Origin: Hydrococcus rivularis NIES-593
GTDB taxonomy: Bacteria; Cyanobacteriota; Cyanobacteriia; Cyanobacteriales; Microcystaceae
Assembly (NCBI RefSeq): GCF_001904635.1
Contig: NZ_MRCB01000007.1
Span: 111,163 to 175,162 of the forward strand
Direction: 5' to 3'
Length of the DNA stretch: 64,000 nucleotides
Shown: in pieces, positions 9,405-17,906 of the stretch
Position numbering within the stretch: the stretch's first letter is position 1
Layout: every line of letters starts with the position of its first letter
Position numbers and translations under genes: made by a program
Notes under the pieces: generated by a model
The model's input: only the letters and a program-made list of their open reading frames with translations
Told to the model about the DNA's origin: nothing
Database searches by the model: none

Positions 9405-9424
9405 AGACGCTCTGGAGTCTTTTT
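9405..9424 (+). terminator. Weak terminator-like hairpin after recA
   Basis: AGAC (9405-9408) pairs with GTCT (9417-9420), followed directly by TTTTTC-type sequence; a second T8 run follows at 9439-9446. The stem is short, so this is tentative. Confidence 0.3.
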
Positions 9425-9500
9425 CTATGCTCTGCTCTTTTTTTTAACTAAAATTTTTATACAGTAAAACAGGTCTATTCTTAACCATCAAAAATTGCTA

Positions 9501-10400
9501 ATGGGCACAAGCAATATCGAACGCCAGGAAAAAAACACGGGATGGTTAATGGTCATCCCAGCATTATTAATTCTGGCGTTAGTTTTTATTTATCCCATCG
9601 GACGCGCTTTTTGGTTAAGTTTATTTACTCAAAATCTAGGCACGCAGCTACAGCCAGTTTTTGCAGGATTCGATAATTACGTGCGGATGGTAGGGGATGG
9701 ACGCTTCTGGCAAAGTATGGGAAATACTGCCGTTTTTACCGTTTTTAGCGTTGTCCTAGAACTTATTTTAGGAATGGGAATTGCCCTTATTTTAAATCAG
9801 TCTTTTAGAGGGCGAGGAATTGTCCGCACAATTGCCATTCTTCCTTGGGCACTGCCGACAGCTATCATGGGGTTGGCTTGGGCTTGGATTTTCAACGACC
9901 AGTATGGAGTGGTTAACGATCTCTTGCAACGTTTGGGGTTGATTAATGAAGGGATTAATTGGTTAGGAGATCCGACCTTAGCAATGGTATCTCTGATTAT
10001 TGCCGATGTCTGGAAAACGACTCCTTTTATTAGCGTTATTCTCCTAGCTGGATTGCAATCGATTTCCAAAGATCTCTATGAAGCTCATGCCATTGATGGG
10101 GCGAATTCTTGGCAAAGTTTCCGTCAGATTACCTTACCTTTAATTATGCCGCAAATTCTCATTGCGATGTTATTTCGCTTTGCTCAAGCTTTCGGGATTT
10201 TCGATTTGGTACAGGTGATGACGGGTGGCGGTCCTGGAGGTGCGACAGAAACCGTTTCTATTTATATCTATGCAACGGTAATGCGCTATCTAGATTTTGG
10301 TTATGGGTCGGCTTTGGTTGTCGTGACATTTTTATTGCTAATAGCAGCTGTAGCTCTTACAGCTTTTTTGCTGGTAAAAGTCAGAACGAGGAGCGATTAG
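9501..10400 (+). CDS. Sugar ABC transporter permease, MalF-like (CUT1)
   Basis: This inner-membrane permease has about 299 aa and six predicted membrane spans, starting with WLMVIPALLILALVFIYPIG. The cytoplasmic EAA loop, EAHAIDGANSWQSFRQITLP, contacts the ATPase. It belongs to the MalF/UgpA class that imports di- and oligosaccharides or compatible solutes such as glucosylglycerol or trehalose. The frame can begin at TTG 9495 or ATG 9501; I took the ATG, and neither has an obvious ribosome binding site. The MalG-like partner follows 54 bp later. No binding protein or ATPase gene lies beside the pair, so substrate cannot be inferred. Confidence 0.9.
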   Translation: MGTSNIERQEKNTGWLMVIPALLILALVFIYPIGRAFWLSLFTQNLGTQLQPVFAGFDNYVRMVGDGRFWQSMGNTAVFTVFSVVLELILGMGIALILNQSFRGRGIVRTIAILPWALPTAIMGLAWAWIFNDQYGVVNDLLQRLGLINEGINWLGDPTLAMVSLIIADVWKTTPFISVILLAGLQSISKDLYEAHAIDGANSWQSFRQITLPLIMPQILIAMLFRFAQAFGIFDLVQVMTGGGPGGATETVSIYIYATVMRYLDFGYGSALVVVTFLLLIAAVALTAFLLVKVRTRSD

Positions 10401-10454
10401 TCAGCCATTATTGGCGCTGTAAATTCTGAATTGTTTGGTTAGGAGTTCAGAAGA

Positions 10455-11303
10455 ATGAAGATAAAAAAATTAGAGAATATGTTTGAAAATCCGATTCTTT
10501 GGATTTGTGTTGCAATCGTTGTTATCTTTTGTCTTAGCCCCATTCTCTGGCAATTGCTAACTTCTATCAAAGTCAATCAAGATATTTCAGCGGTTCCTAA
10601 TGTCTACTTTCCGACTCGAATTACCCTAAAACATTATAGCGAATTATTTAGTCGCCGTCCGTTTTTATTCTATATTTTAAACAGTGCTTTAGTCTCAATT
10701 GTTTCAACTCTTTTATGTTTGGCGATCGGCTCGCCTGCTGCTTATTCATTAGCAAGATTGAGGCTTCCAGGCGAACAGATTATCCTAACAAGCGTTCTTA
10801 TCGTTACGCTTTTCCCCTACGTTTTACTGTTCTTAGGACTGTTAGAAATTATTCGGGCGATCGGCTTAGGAAATAATTATTTAGCCTTGATTATTCCCTA
10901 CACGGCAATTAATTTGCCTTTAACTATTTTAGTAATGCGAAGTTTTTTTCAACAACTGCCAAAAGATTTAGAAGATGCAGCTAAGGTAGATGGTTATAAA
11001 ACAATTCCTATGTTATTAAATATCGTGCTGCCAATGACAATTCCCGCACTGATAACTACAGGAATTCTCACGTTTATTTTTGCTTGGAATGAATATATTT
11101 TTGCGCTAACGTTTATCACTCGCGAAAGCATGAAAACAATTCCAGTGGCAACGGCTCAATTGGGCAGTACTACCGTCTTTGAAATTCCCTATGGAGCGAT
11201 CGCTGCTGCTACTGTTTTAGGAACGTTTCCTTTAGTCGTATTAGTATTGCTTTTCCAACGCCGAATCGTTCAAGGATTGACAGCAGGTGCAGTCAAAGGT
11301 TGA
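10455..11303 (+). CDS. Sugar ABC transporter permease, MalG-like (CUT1)
   Basis: This 282-aa permease is the partner of the gene at 9501-10400. It has six membrane spans and a MalG-type EAA loop, EDAAKVDGYKTIPMLLNIVLP. It also has the periplasmic domain typical of the second CUT1 permease (SCPILWQLLTSIK-like start, FPTRITLKHYSELF). AGGAGTTCAGAAGA before the ATG is a good ribosome binding site. Together the two form the membrane channel of a carbohydrate importer that must borrow a multitask ATPase (MsmK/GgtA type) and a solute-binding protein encoded elsewhere. Confidence 0.9.
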   Translation: MKIKKLENMFENPILWICVAIVVIFCLSPILWQLLTSIKVNQDISAVPNVYFPTRITLKHYSELFSRRPFLFYILNSALVSIVSTLLCLAIGSPAAYSLARLRLPGEQIILTSVLIVTLFPYVLLFLGLLEIIRAIGLGNNYLALIIPYTAINLPLTILVMRSFFQQLPKDLEDAAKVDGYKTIPMLLNIVLPMTIPALITTGILTFIFAWNEYIFALTFITRESMKTIPVATAQLGSTTVFEIPYGAIAAATVLGTFPLVVLVLLFQRRIVQGLTAGAVKG

Positions 11304-11309
11304 GGGTCA

Positions 11310-12518
11310 TCAGTTCGTGAGGACTTGCTCGTAACTCTTTCCCAGTCGTTCCCAAGTGTATTCTTGCTCGATTAATTCTCGTCCGTTACGAGATAAAGTT
11401 TCTCGCAACCGAGCATCTTCAAACAGACGACCGATCGCCTCTACATAGTCTTCGACGCGGTTGGCACGCAAGGCACGTAAAGGGACATTGGGGCGATCGA
11501 CTTCCAAGCCTTCCAAACCGCGATCGCTAGCGACCACCGGCACTCCTGCCGCCATCGATTCTAGGGTTTTGAATTTCATACCAAACCCCGTGCGCAAGGG
11601 AATAACTGCCACGGTAGCTTTATGTAAATACTCAGCAACAGAAGGAACGCGACCCGTTACTGTAATTCCAGGACGTTTGGCTAAAGCTTGTACTTCTGGG
11701 GAAGGTTTGGAACCAACTAAAGTTAGAGTCGCATCCGGGTATTTTTGTTGCACGACGGGCAAAACTTCTAGACTAAAAAAGCAAGCCGCATCAATATTGA
11801 CAAAATAATCCAATCCGCCGACAAAAACTAAATTATGTCCGCCAGGATCGGCTTTTCGGTAAGGAAAGGTTTCTAAATCGACTCCATTGGGAATTAAAAT
11901 TATCTCTGCTTCTGGTGCAAAGGCTTTCATCTGCTGTTCGTCTTCGTCGGTTGTAACAACAACGCGAGAAAACTTGCGTAGGGTTTGCCGTTCGTAGCGG
12001 CGTAGTAAAGGCAAGTACAGGCGATCGCGCCATTCGTTATCCGACGTTCCCGTTTCGAGTTGATTCTTACAAGTTCGGTAGACAGAACTGTGGATATTAA
12101 GTATTGTCCGCACCTGTTTTTTCCACTCCGGACGGATATAGATTTCATTGACGCTGTGTTCGCAGGTAATTACCTCAAATTTTTCAGCTGCGACTGCTTT
12201 ATCGATCCATTTTTGGATTTCCTCGCGGTAGAGAAAGAGAACGTTAGGCGGCGTTCCTCCGAGCAAAAATTGACTGAATCGCTGTATTTTTGCAGGTATT
12301 TCTTCTTTTAGCTCGGTTGGACGGGGAAAGACAACCAAATCCTTGACATATTGACGCAATCGCTCTATTTCTTCTTCCGTTACGTCTTGCGATCGTTGGG
12401 TAATCAGCGTAACGGCATGGTTTTGAGTAAGCGTCTTGAGTAAATTAAACGTCCTTCCTTGCGTTCCTCCTCGGGTTGGCGGGTAGGGGAAGGTAGAGCA
12501 GATCGTTAGAATGTTCAT
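11310..12518 (-). CDS. Glycosyltransferase family 4 (GT-B fold)
   Basis: This 402-aa cytosolic retaining glycosyltransferase has a GT-B fold. The N-terminal domain starts MNILTICSTFPYPPTRGG, with the glycine-rich loop for the acceptor side. The C-terminal nucleotide-sugar domain includes LVFVGGLDYFVNIDAACFF, ATLTLVGSKPS and the E-x7-E region around GFGMKFKTLESMAAGVPVVAS. That pattern (IPLRTGFGMKFKTLE) is typical of GT4 enzymes that build exopolysaccharide or lipopolysaccharide. It leads a same-strand group with gmd and a GT2 gene. Donor and acceptor are unknown; the adjacent gmd suggests GDP-linked deoxysugars nearby. Confidence 0.9.
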   Translation of the reverse strand: MNILTICSTFPYPPTRGGTQGRTFNLLKTLTQNHAVTLITQRSQDVTEEEIERLRQYVKDLVVFPRPTELKEEIPAKIQRFSQFLLGGTPPNVLFLYREEIQKWIDKAVAAEKFEVITCEHSVNEIYIRPEWKKQVRTILNIHSSVYRTCKNQLETGTSDNEWRDRLYLPLLRRYERQTLRKFSRVVVTTDEDEQQMKAFAPEAEIILIPNGVDLETFPYRKADPGGHNLVFVGGLDYFVNIDAACFFSLEVLPVVQQKYPDATLTLVGSKPSPEVQALAKRPGITVTGRVPSVAEYLHKATVAVIPLRTGFGMKFKTLESMAAGVPVVASDRGLEGLEVDRPNVPLRALRANRVEDYVEAIGRLFEDARLRETLSRNGRELIEQEYTWERLGKSYEQVLTN

Positions 12519-12653
12519 TGTTGTTTGTCATTGGTCATCTGTCGTTCGATTTTGGATTGGGGATTTTGGATGGGGGATTAGTTAGTAGTTAGTGGTTATT
12601 CGTTTCTCCCCATCTCCCCCCCCCACATCTCCCACACTCTCCCCATCCCCTCG
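12519..12653. repeat. Low-complexity intergenic spacer shared with other spacers
   Basis: It contains TGTCATTGGTCATCTGTC, GATTTTGGATTGGGGATT, TTAGTAGTTAGTGGTT and a C-rich TCCCC tract. Similar modules lie at about 8040-8130, 53814-53840 and 63290-63410, some inverted. No gene is seen. Confidence 0.6.
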
Positions 12654-13628
12654 TCATTCCCTCACATCATCATCGTTCATTTTCGCTTCTACCATCATGC
12701 GGACGACATCGGGCATTTTATATTGAGCTTGCCAACCTAAGTGTTTTTTGGCTTTAGTGGGGTTGCCTCGACTAATGGCTAAATCGGTAGGTCGCAATAA
12801 GCTAGAATCTGTAATGACGCGATCGCGCCAGTCCAATCCAACACAAGCAAACGCCTCAGCGACGAATGCTTCTAGCGAGTAACTTTCTCCGGTGGCGATC
12901 GCGTAATCGTCAGGTTTGTCTTGCTGTAACATTAAATGCATCGCTTCTACGTATTCCGGCGCCCATCCCCAATCGCGTTCGATCGAAATATTGCCCAGAT
13001 GAAGTTGTTCGTTACTTCCTTTGGCTATCCGAGTGACGGCGGCAATAATTTTTTGCGTAACAAATCGCTGGGGACGCAAGGGAGATTCATGATTGAACAG
13101 AATGCCGGAACAGGCAAAGATTCCGTAAGCTTCGCGGTAGTTTGCCACTTCCCAAAAAGCAGCCGCTTTTGCTACCGCATAGGGACTTCTGGGACGAAAG
13201 GGAGTCGTTTCATCGGCAGGGCGATCGCCGATATCCCCAAAGCATTCACTAGAACCCGCATTGTAGAGCTTGATCGGCGCACCTGTAAAGCGAATTGCCT
13301 CCAGAAGATTTAAGGTTCCCGTGGCGATACTTTCCAGGGTTTCTACGGGTTGCTCGAAAGAAAGACCGACTGAACTCTGCCCCGCTAGGTTGTATACCTC
13401 GTCTGGCTCAATTTTCATCAGCACTTGCAAGACGCTACGAAAATCATTGAGCGACATGGATTCTAATTTTACTTGCTCGCGAATTCCCAGACGCACCAGA
13501 TTTCTAAAAGAGGACATTTGAGCATCTCGCGAGGTTCCGCAGACGATATAGCCTTTATTTAAGAGCAGCTGTGCTAAATAAGCTCCATCTTGTCCCGATA
13601 CACCACAAATTAATGCTTTTTTAGTCAT
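12654..13628 (-). CDS. gmd: GDP-mannose 4,6-dehydratase
   Basis: This 324-aa enzyme is a short-chain dehydrogenase/reductase of the extended type. It makes GDP-4-keto-6-deoxymannose, the precursor of GDP-fucose, GDP-rhamnose and perosamine. The NADP-binding GVSGQDGAYLAQLLL is at the N terminus, with the NLAGQSSVGLSFEQP stretch, the NAGSSECFG active-site segment, and the catalytic YxxxK as YAVAKAAA. GILFNHESPLRPQRFVTQKI is diagnostic of GMD. It sits between two glycosyltransferases on the same strand, so its product probably feeds their polysaccharide. The next enzyme (GMER or RMD) is not in the window. Confidence 0.93.
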   Translation of the reverse strand: MTKKALICGVSGQDGAYLAQLLLNKGYIVCGTSRDAQMSSFRNLVRLGIREQVKLESMSLNDFRSVLQVLMKIEPDEVYNLAGQSSVGLSFEQPVETLESIATGTLNLLEAIRFTGAPIKLYNAGSSECFGDIGDRPADETTPFRPRSPYAVAKAAAFWEVANYREAYGIFACSGILFNHESPLRPQRFVTQKIIAAVTRIAKGSNEQLHLGNISIERDWGWAPEYVEAMHLMLQQDKPDDYAIATGESYSLEAFVAEAFACVGLDWRDRVITDSSLLRPTDLAISRGNPTKAKKHLGWQAQYKMPDVVRMMVEAKMNDDDVRE

Positions 13629-13661
13629 TAGTTATTAGCTAGTAATTAGAAGATGGTCATG

Positions 13662-13727
13662 AGTAGATAGTGGTTAGTCGTTAGTTATTTTCTTCAGTTA
13701 TTTTCTTCCTACTAACCACTATCTACT
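13662..13727. repeat. Perfect 16-bp inverted repeat around a 13-bp tandem repeat
   Basis: AGTAGATAGTGGTTAG (13662-13677) is the exact reverse complement of 13712-13727. The 34-nt loop holds two tandem copies of AGTTATTTTCTTC (13683-13695 and 13696-13708). It lies between the GT2 gene and gmd and could fold into a stable hairpin in a polycistronic transcript. Confidence 0.85.
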
Positions 13728-13735
13728 ACAAAAAA

Positions 13736-14665
13736 CTAAGAACTAGATTTCCCGCCTAACATCAACATCACTTTAATAACTTCGGTGAGATAACCGATTT
13801 GTCCGTAGGCATAGGCGAGATTGTCAAAGCGTACGGCGGGGTCATTAATATACTTCAAAGCTTTGTACAGCCCACGGAGCAAACGTTCTCCGCCGCGTCC
13901 GAGTTGAGCGATTCCCGTGCGCCCCGCCACTTCTTCTCGATAGCATTCGCTCACGCCTTGCCACCAACTGCGTTGCAAAAACCAGCCCGGTTTTAAGCGT
14001 TCTGGCGCGACGTTGTGCGCGACGAGGGCATCGGGAAGATAGGCAACTTGCCAACCGTGTTGGAGGGCTAATTCTGTCATATACAATTCTTCGTTGGATA
14101 GCAATTTTTTGCCTATTCGCCCCAAGTTAGCATCAAAACCGCCCATTTGTTCGAGAAAGGTACGTCGAAGGGAATAATTTAATCCTCTGGGAGTTAAGCT
14201 AGGTTTGTCAATGTAGACGACGCGATCGCCGAGATCGTAGGCACCCAGTCCCGCTGCCATGTCGGGAGAAATCCACTTGGGAGGGGCGATGCCGCCAGAC
14301 CAAATTAAGGTGACTTTACCGCCCGCGATCGCCAGTTTTTCATGGCTATGGTAGGCTTCTATTAGTACCCTCAGCCATTGGGAACTCGCCTCGGCATCGT
14401 CATCGAGGTAGGCAAGAATCGGTGCGGACGTTTCTCTTGCGCCTGTATTGCGGGCGACGGACAAACCGAGAACGGGTTCGTAGACGTATTTCAGTCGAGG
14501 ATGGGAAAGGCGCGATTCTACGACCTCTTTGGTGCGATCGGTAGAGCCATTATCGACTACTAATACTTCAAAATCGTCGCACTCTTGAGCGAGTAAACTA
14601 TCAATGGCTGCTCCTAAGTAATTCTCTCGATTGTGGGTACAAATAATAGCAGCTATCTGGGGCAT
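13736..14665 (-). CDS. Glycosyltransferase family 2 (HpsE-like)
   Basis: This 309-aa inverting GT-A enzyme opens IAAIICTHNRENYLGAAIDS, with VLVVDNGSTDRT for nucleotide binding. The metal-binding LAYLDDDAEASSQWL follows, then a C-terminal acceptor part (LSNEELYMTELALQHGW). There is no clear membrane anchor except a weak C-terminal hydrophobic stretch. The N-terminal sequence closely resembles what I recall for HpsE, a glycosyltransferase for hormogonium/secreted polysaccharide in filamentous cyanobacteria. That role is inference. It is the first gene of the minus-strand group GT2-gmd-GT4. Confidence 0.88.
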   Translation of the reverse strand: MPQIAAIICTHNRENYLGAAIDSLLAQECDDFEVLVVDNGSTDRTKEVVESRLSHPRLKYVYEPVLGLSVARNTGARETSAPILAYLDDDAEASSQWLRVLIEAYHSHEKLAIAGGKVTLIWSGGIAPPKWISPDMAAGLGAYDLGDRVVYIDKPSLTPRGLNYSLRRTFLEQMGGFDANLGRIGKKLLSNEELYMTELALQHGWQVAYLPDALVAHNVAPERLKPGWFLQRSWWQGVSECYREEVAGRTGIAQLGRGGERLLRGLYKALKYINDPAVRFDNLAYAYGQIGYLTEVIKVMLMLGGKSSS

Positions 14666-14772
14666 AGCATTAATTCTAGATATGTATATTTAAATATAGC
14701 CCGCTCGATTAAACTATACTACGGTCTATAATCGCAAATTGCGATCGCTTAGCTAAGTTAGGAGTTTTTTCA

Positions 14773-15795
14773 ATGCCTTCCAAGGGAATTTATACCTTAG
14801 CAAATGATGTCGTGTACGATCAACTGGTGGCTCTGATTAATAGTATTGAAGCCAATGTCAGTCCCGATCTGCCAATTTGTATAATTCCTTACGACGATCG
14901 CCTCGAAAAAGTCAAACAAGAGATAAAAAATCGACCCAACCTTATCCTGTTTGAAAAACAAGAATCTATTCAACGATGGGAAGATTTTGCTCGTGAGGTT
15001 TGGAACGCACATTCGAGAGCAAAAGAGAGCAAAATAAACCGTCCGAGATGGTATAATAGCCATCTACAGCGAAAATTTGTGGCTTTTGACGGCGATTTTG
15101 ATGAATTTGTTTTCTACGAAGCCGATAATTTAGCAATGAAGCCAGTAGATGGCGTATTTAAAAAATTACAAGAATATGATTTTGTCTTTGACGACTGGGA
15201 ACATAAAAAAGCTACTTCCGCAGCAGCTTTAAATATTCCCCTAATTGAAGCCTCAACGTCCTATCGAGAGGCAGATATTCGACCTAAAATTCACGATGCC
15301 AGTTTTTTTGCTTCTAAAGCAGGTTTTTTTTCGCCTCAAGAACTTTTAGAACTTAAAGAAAAACTAATCGAACACAAAGAGGTCGAATGGATTAATGGAC
15401 TCGGTTGGTGGGATGATGTTTTTTTATTTAATTATTTAACTTTTCGCTGCGATCGCCCGCTTTACAATTTTACTCTTTCTCCCGATGGCAAAGATAGAAC
15501 GGGGAACTGTGCCGATAAAGATCCTTTTGTCAATATCGATAATGTTCTCTATAACGAACAGGGATTAAAACCCATTCATCGCATTCATTATATGAATTAT
15601 TCTTCTAGCGATTTTGCTCGTTTGTGTCGGGGAGAAGATGCAGATATTCGTTACAAAGATATCTTCTTATACTATCGCTTTCTCAAACAACCAGAGCTAA
15701 GACCAGCAAAATTAATCCCCCCTAGTTCGCTGACGAAAGTGAACCGTTTTTTACAAAAAGCAGCTCAAAAAATTTCTAGAACATTAGCTAAATAA
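14773..15795 (+). CDS. GT-A-like protein of the Npun_R2821/R2822 family
   Basis: This 340-aa soluble protein starts KGIYTLANDVVYDQLVALIN. It carries a DGDFDEFVFYEADNLAM segment that looks like the DxD-type region of a GT8/GT-A fold. The overall look (LANDVVYDQ, RKFVAFDGDFDEF, GWWDDVFLFNYL) matches a cyanobacterial family I know as Npun_R2821/Npun_R2822, found in sheath/hormogonium polysaccharide clusters. Sugar donor and acceptor are unknown. Start ATG 14773 has TTAGGAGTTTTTTCA before it. The next glycosyltransferase gene begins 13 bp after the stop, so the two form an operon divergent from the GT2 gene. Confidence 0.78.
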   Translation: MPSKGIYTLANDVVYDQLVALINSIEANVSPDLPICIIPYDDRLEKVKQEIKNRPNLILFEKQESIQRWEDFAREVWNAHSRAKESKINRPRWYNSHLQRKFVAFDGDFDEFVFYEADNLAMKPVDGVFKKLQEYDFVFDDWEHKKATSAAALNIPLIEASTSYREADIRPKIHDASFFASKAGFFSPQELLELKEKLIEHKEVEWINGLGWWDDVFLFNYLTFRCDRPLYNFTLSPDGKDRTGNCADKDPFVNIDNVLYNEQGLKPIHRIHYMNYSSSDFARLCRGEDADIRYKDIFLYYRFLKQPELRPAKLIPPSSLTKVNRFLQKAAQKISRTLAK

Positions 15796-15808
15796 AATTG
15801 CGATAACT

Positions 15809-16576
15809 ATGTTAGCTTTTATTATTCCTCTCAAAAGTCCTAAAGTATCGACTTCGTGGGAAGCAATTTCTAAGTTATTTGAAAGAAGCATTCGTTCGGT
15901 TTGCAATCAGACTTCATCAAATTTTCAAGCGATCGTTGTCTGTAACGAAAAACCCCAGATTCAATTTAGCCATCCTCACATTACTTACATTGAAGTTGAT
16001 TTTCCCCTACCACGATCCGATCTAGAGTCTAAAGATTTTGACAGAGAACGCAAAGTTTTAAGAGGGCTGAATTATGCTCGACAACTCGGTGCGTCTCACG
16101 TTATGATTGTCGATGCAGATGACTGCGTTAGTAAACATTTAGCTGAATTTGTCAGCGATCGCCTTCAAGAAAATGGCTGGTTAATTAGAAGAGGTTATTG
16201 GTATAAAGACGGCAGTAAATACATAAAAATTATGCGAAAGGGATTCGATCGCTACTGCGGTACCAGTACCATTATTAAAACTGACTTATACAATCTTCCC
16301 GAACAGTTTACAGAAGAAGAATTAACCTGGCATATCTATAAATATTATCGTCACAGAGAAATTAAAAATACCTTAGAAAAAAGAGGAAAAATTCTCGATA
16401 CTCTTCCTTTTGCTGGTGCGGTTTATATCAAACATGGAGAAAATCTTCTTTACGGACAAGCTCAAACGCCAAAAATCTCGATTAAGAGTCGAATTTTGCG
16501 ACTTAAAGCTTTTTTGGACTACCGAATTCTAACGCCAGCTATTCGCGAGGAATTTAGCTTGTACGATCTAGCCTAG
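15809..16576 (+). CDS. Glycosyltransferase family 2-like (GT-A) protein
   Basis: This 255-aa protein starts LAFIIPLKSPKVSTSWEAIS and then has RSIRSVCNQTSSNFQAIVVC, the usual GT2 nucleotide-binding half. HVMIVDADDCVSKHLAEF supplies the DxD metal motif (DADD). It has no membrane segment. It immediately follows the Npun_R2821-like gene and probably works on the same polymer. The acceptor part differs from the GT2 at 13736-14665, so the two are not recent duplicates. Substrate unknown. Confidence 0.83.
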   Translation: MLAFIIPLKSPKVSTSWEAISKLFERSIRSVCNQTSSNFQAIVVCNEKPQIQFSHPHITYIEVDFPLPRSDLESKDFDRERKVLRGLNYARQLGASHVMIVDADDCVSKHLAEFVSDRLQENGWLIRRGYWYKDGSKYIKIMRKGFDRYCGTSTIIKTDLYNLPEQFTEEELTWHIYKYYRHREIKNTLEKRGKILDTLPFAGAVYIKHGENLLYGQAQTPKISIKSRILRLKAFLDYRILTPAIREEFSLYDLA

Positions 16577-16616
16577 CCGTATAATGGGAGTCGTAGAGGC
16601 GCGATCGCGTCTCTAC

Positions 16617-17006
16617 TCAACGCATAATTGGACTGCCGTGATGGTGAACTAAATACCATTTTTGAGCCATTTTCTCAAAAATATTAGTTGCTGTCGATTG
16701 AGCTTGAAAAGATCTGCCCCGGCTAACTTGCAGTATGGTTTCAATAAGAACGACATAAGCAATTTGAGAGCCTATTTCTATATTGACTAACTCGATACCA
16801 ATTTCTAGATAGTCAGTATGGCGAAAAATTTGCTCCCAAGAGTGACGGACTTCTTCCCAACCCTTTAACACGTTGCCGCCAGGATGAATGCACAGACTGC
16901 CGCCTTGCCACCAGACTAGGCTCATTGCCTTAATATCTTTTTTCTCAAAAGCTTGATAAAAAGCCTCGTTAGTTGCTAATATTTCCGTTCTATCAACATC
17001 GGACAC
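16617..17006 (-). CDS. Small NTF2/SnoaL-like protein
   Basis: This 129-aa alpha+beta cone-fold protein has ILATNEAFYQAFEKKDIKAM, then LVWWQGGSLCIHPGG, then GWEEVRHSWEQIF, ending WYLVHHHGSPI. That order is typical of the SnoaL-like/DUF4440-type NTF2 superfamily, often described as ketosteroid isomerase-related. No specific activity can be given. The conserved IHPGG and HHHGS motifs line the likely pocket. It may be read in the same direction as the cytochrome b-like genes upstream, but a separate transcript is equally possible. Confidence 0.78.
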   Translation of the reverse strand: MSDVDRTEILATNEAFYQAFEKKDIKAMSLVWWQGGSLCIHPGGNVLKGWEEVRHSWEQIFRHTDYLEIGIELVNIEIGSQIAYVVLIETILQVSRGRSFQAQSTATNIFEKMAQKWYLVHHHGSPIMR

Positions 17007-17031
17007 GATCTTAAATCCAGTTGAGGAATTA

Positions 17032-17202
17032 TCAAGAGTGGATAAATGATTTTGTATTTATTTTAAGAGCGATCGCGCGGATGCGAGATGATGTTTCATC
17101 TTCTGTTTCTGAAGGAGAAAACAAAGGAGAAACAAAGGCAAAAACAATCCCTGCCATCACCAAAATTTCTACCCCTATAAGAATTAAATTCCTTTGCCTC
17201 AT
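17032..17202 (-). CDS. Small single-span membrane protein after the cytochrome b561-like gene
   Basis: This 56-aa frame starts at ATG 17200-17202, 5 bp after the stop of the cytochrome b-like gene. It has one hydrophobic span (NLILIGVEILVMAGIVFAFV) with a positively charged N terminus (MRQRN). The longer version of the same frame would overlap the upstream gene by about 80 bp, so the short start is preferred. I do not recognise the family. Coupling and hydrophobicity suggest a partner peptide of the cytochrome, but it may be a chance frame. Confidence 0.45.
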   Translation of the reverse strand: MRQRNLILIGVEILVMAGIVFAFVSPLFSPSETEDETSSRIRAIALKINTKSFIHS

Positions 17203-17207
17203 CGATT

Positions 17208-17810
17208 TTATGGTTTCTCGCGATGCAAGAGAGAACGGACTTTTTGCCACCATAGGCGAGGCGAATCTTCTGGCGTATGCTGCCACTCAAACATCGATAC
17301 GATTAGCGCAATTCCGCCAACCTTAACTGACATGAGTAGGTGAATGAAGAGACAACAGGTTAGAATTACCCATCCCAACAGATGTAGTTGATACCAAGTA
17401 TGATGTAATTCTCCAGCAGGAAGCCATTCTTCCTTCATCTGTCTTCCCGTGATGAGAGCCAAGGTAGCTGCAATTAACATTACGGTATTGACTATTCGAT
17501 GAAGAGTGTACCACCAAATGGGTTTACCTACCTGCGTCAGTTTTGCCAATGAGTCGGCTTGTACTAAACGTTTTTGACCCCAATGAAAACTATAGATCGC
17601 CAAGGCAGGCATAATCAACAGAAAAGTTAAACCAAATGTGCCGTGAATGCCGATAATGTCGTTAATTTTGGGTAGCGCAATCCGAATCAAACGACCGTCG
17701 TAGGTATTGTAGACCCAAAATGAGGTAATAATTGCCAAAACAGCAATTAAAGCATTGAAACCGTGAAGGATTCGGAGCAACAAAGGTTGATAGGGACGAG
17801 AGCGAGACAT
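17208..17810 (-). CDS. Cytochrome b561/b6-like integral membrane protein
   Basis: This 200-aa protein has four membrane spans (about 15-35, 48-68, 92-112 and 132-155). It has His residues in the right places for two b-type hemes: RILHGFNAL in span 1, IGIHGTFGL in span 2, LHRIVNTVML in span 3 and LHLLGWVIL/IHLLMSV in span 4. Proteins of this shape (cytochrome b/b6-domain, formate dehydrogenase gamma or b561-like) carry electrons across the membrane. The redox partner is unknown. A small membrane frame follows 5 bp after the stop. Confidence 0.82.
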   Translation of the reverse strand: MSRSRPYQPLLLRILHGFNALIAVLAIITSFWVYNTYDGRLIRIALPKINDIIGIHGTFGLTFLLIMPALAIYSFHWGQKRLVQADSLAKLTQVGKPIWWYTLHRIVNTVMLIAATLALITGRQMKEEWLPAGELHHTWYQLHLLGWVILTCCLFIHLLMSVKVGGIALIVSMFEWQHTPEDSPRLWWQKVRSLLHREKP

Positions 17811-17906
17811 GGTTTCTGTTGTACAAAATCTACACTGTCATGGTTTGATGGCTCGTGGTAGCTAGGTTAGACTCCAATTTCATTTATGCCTGGGTTAACG
17901 GAATAG

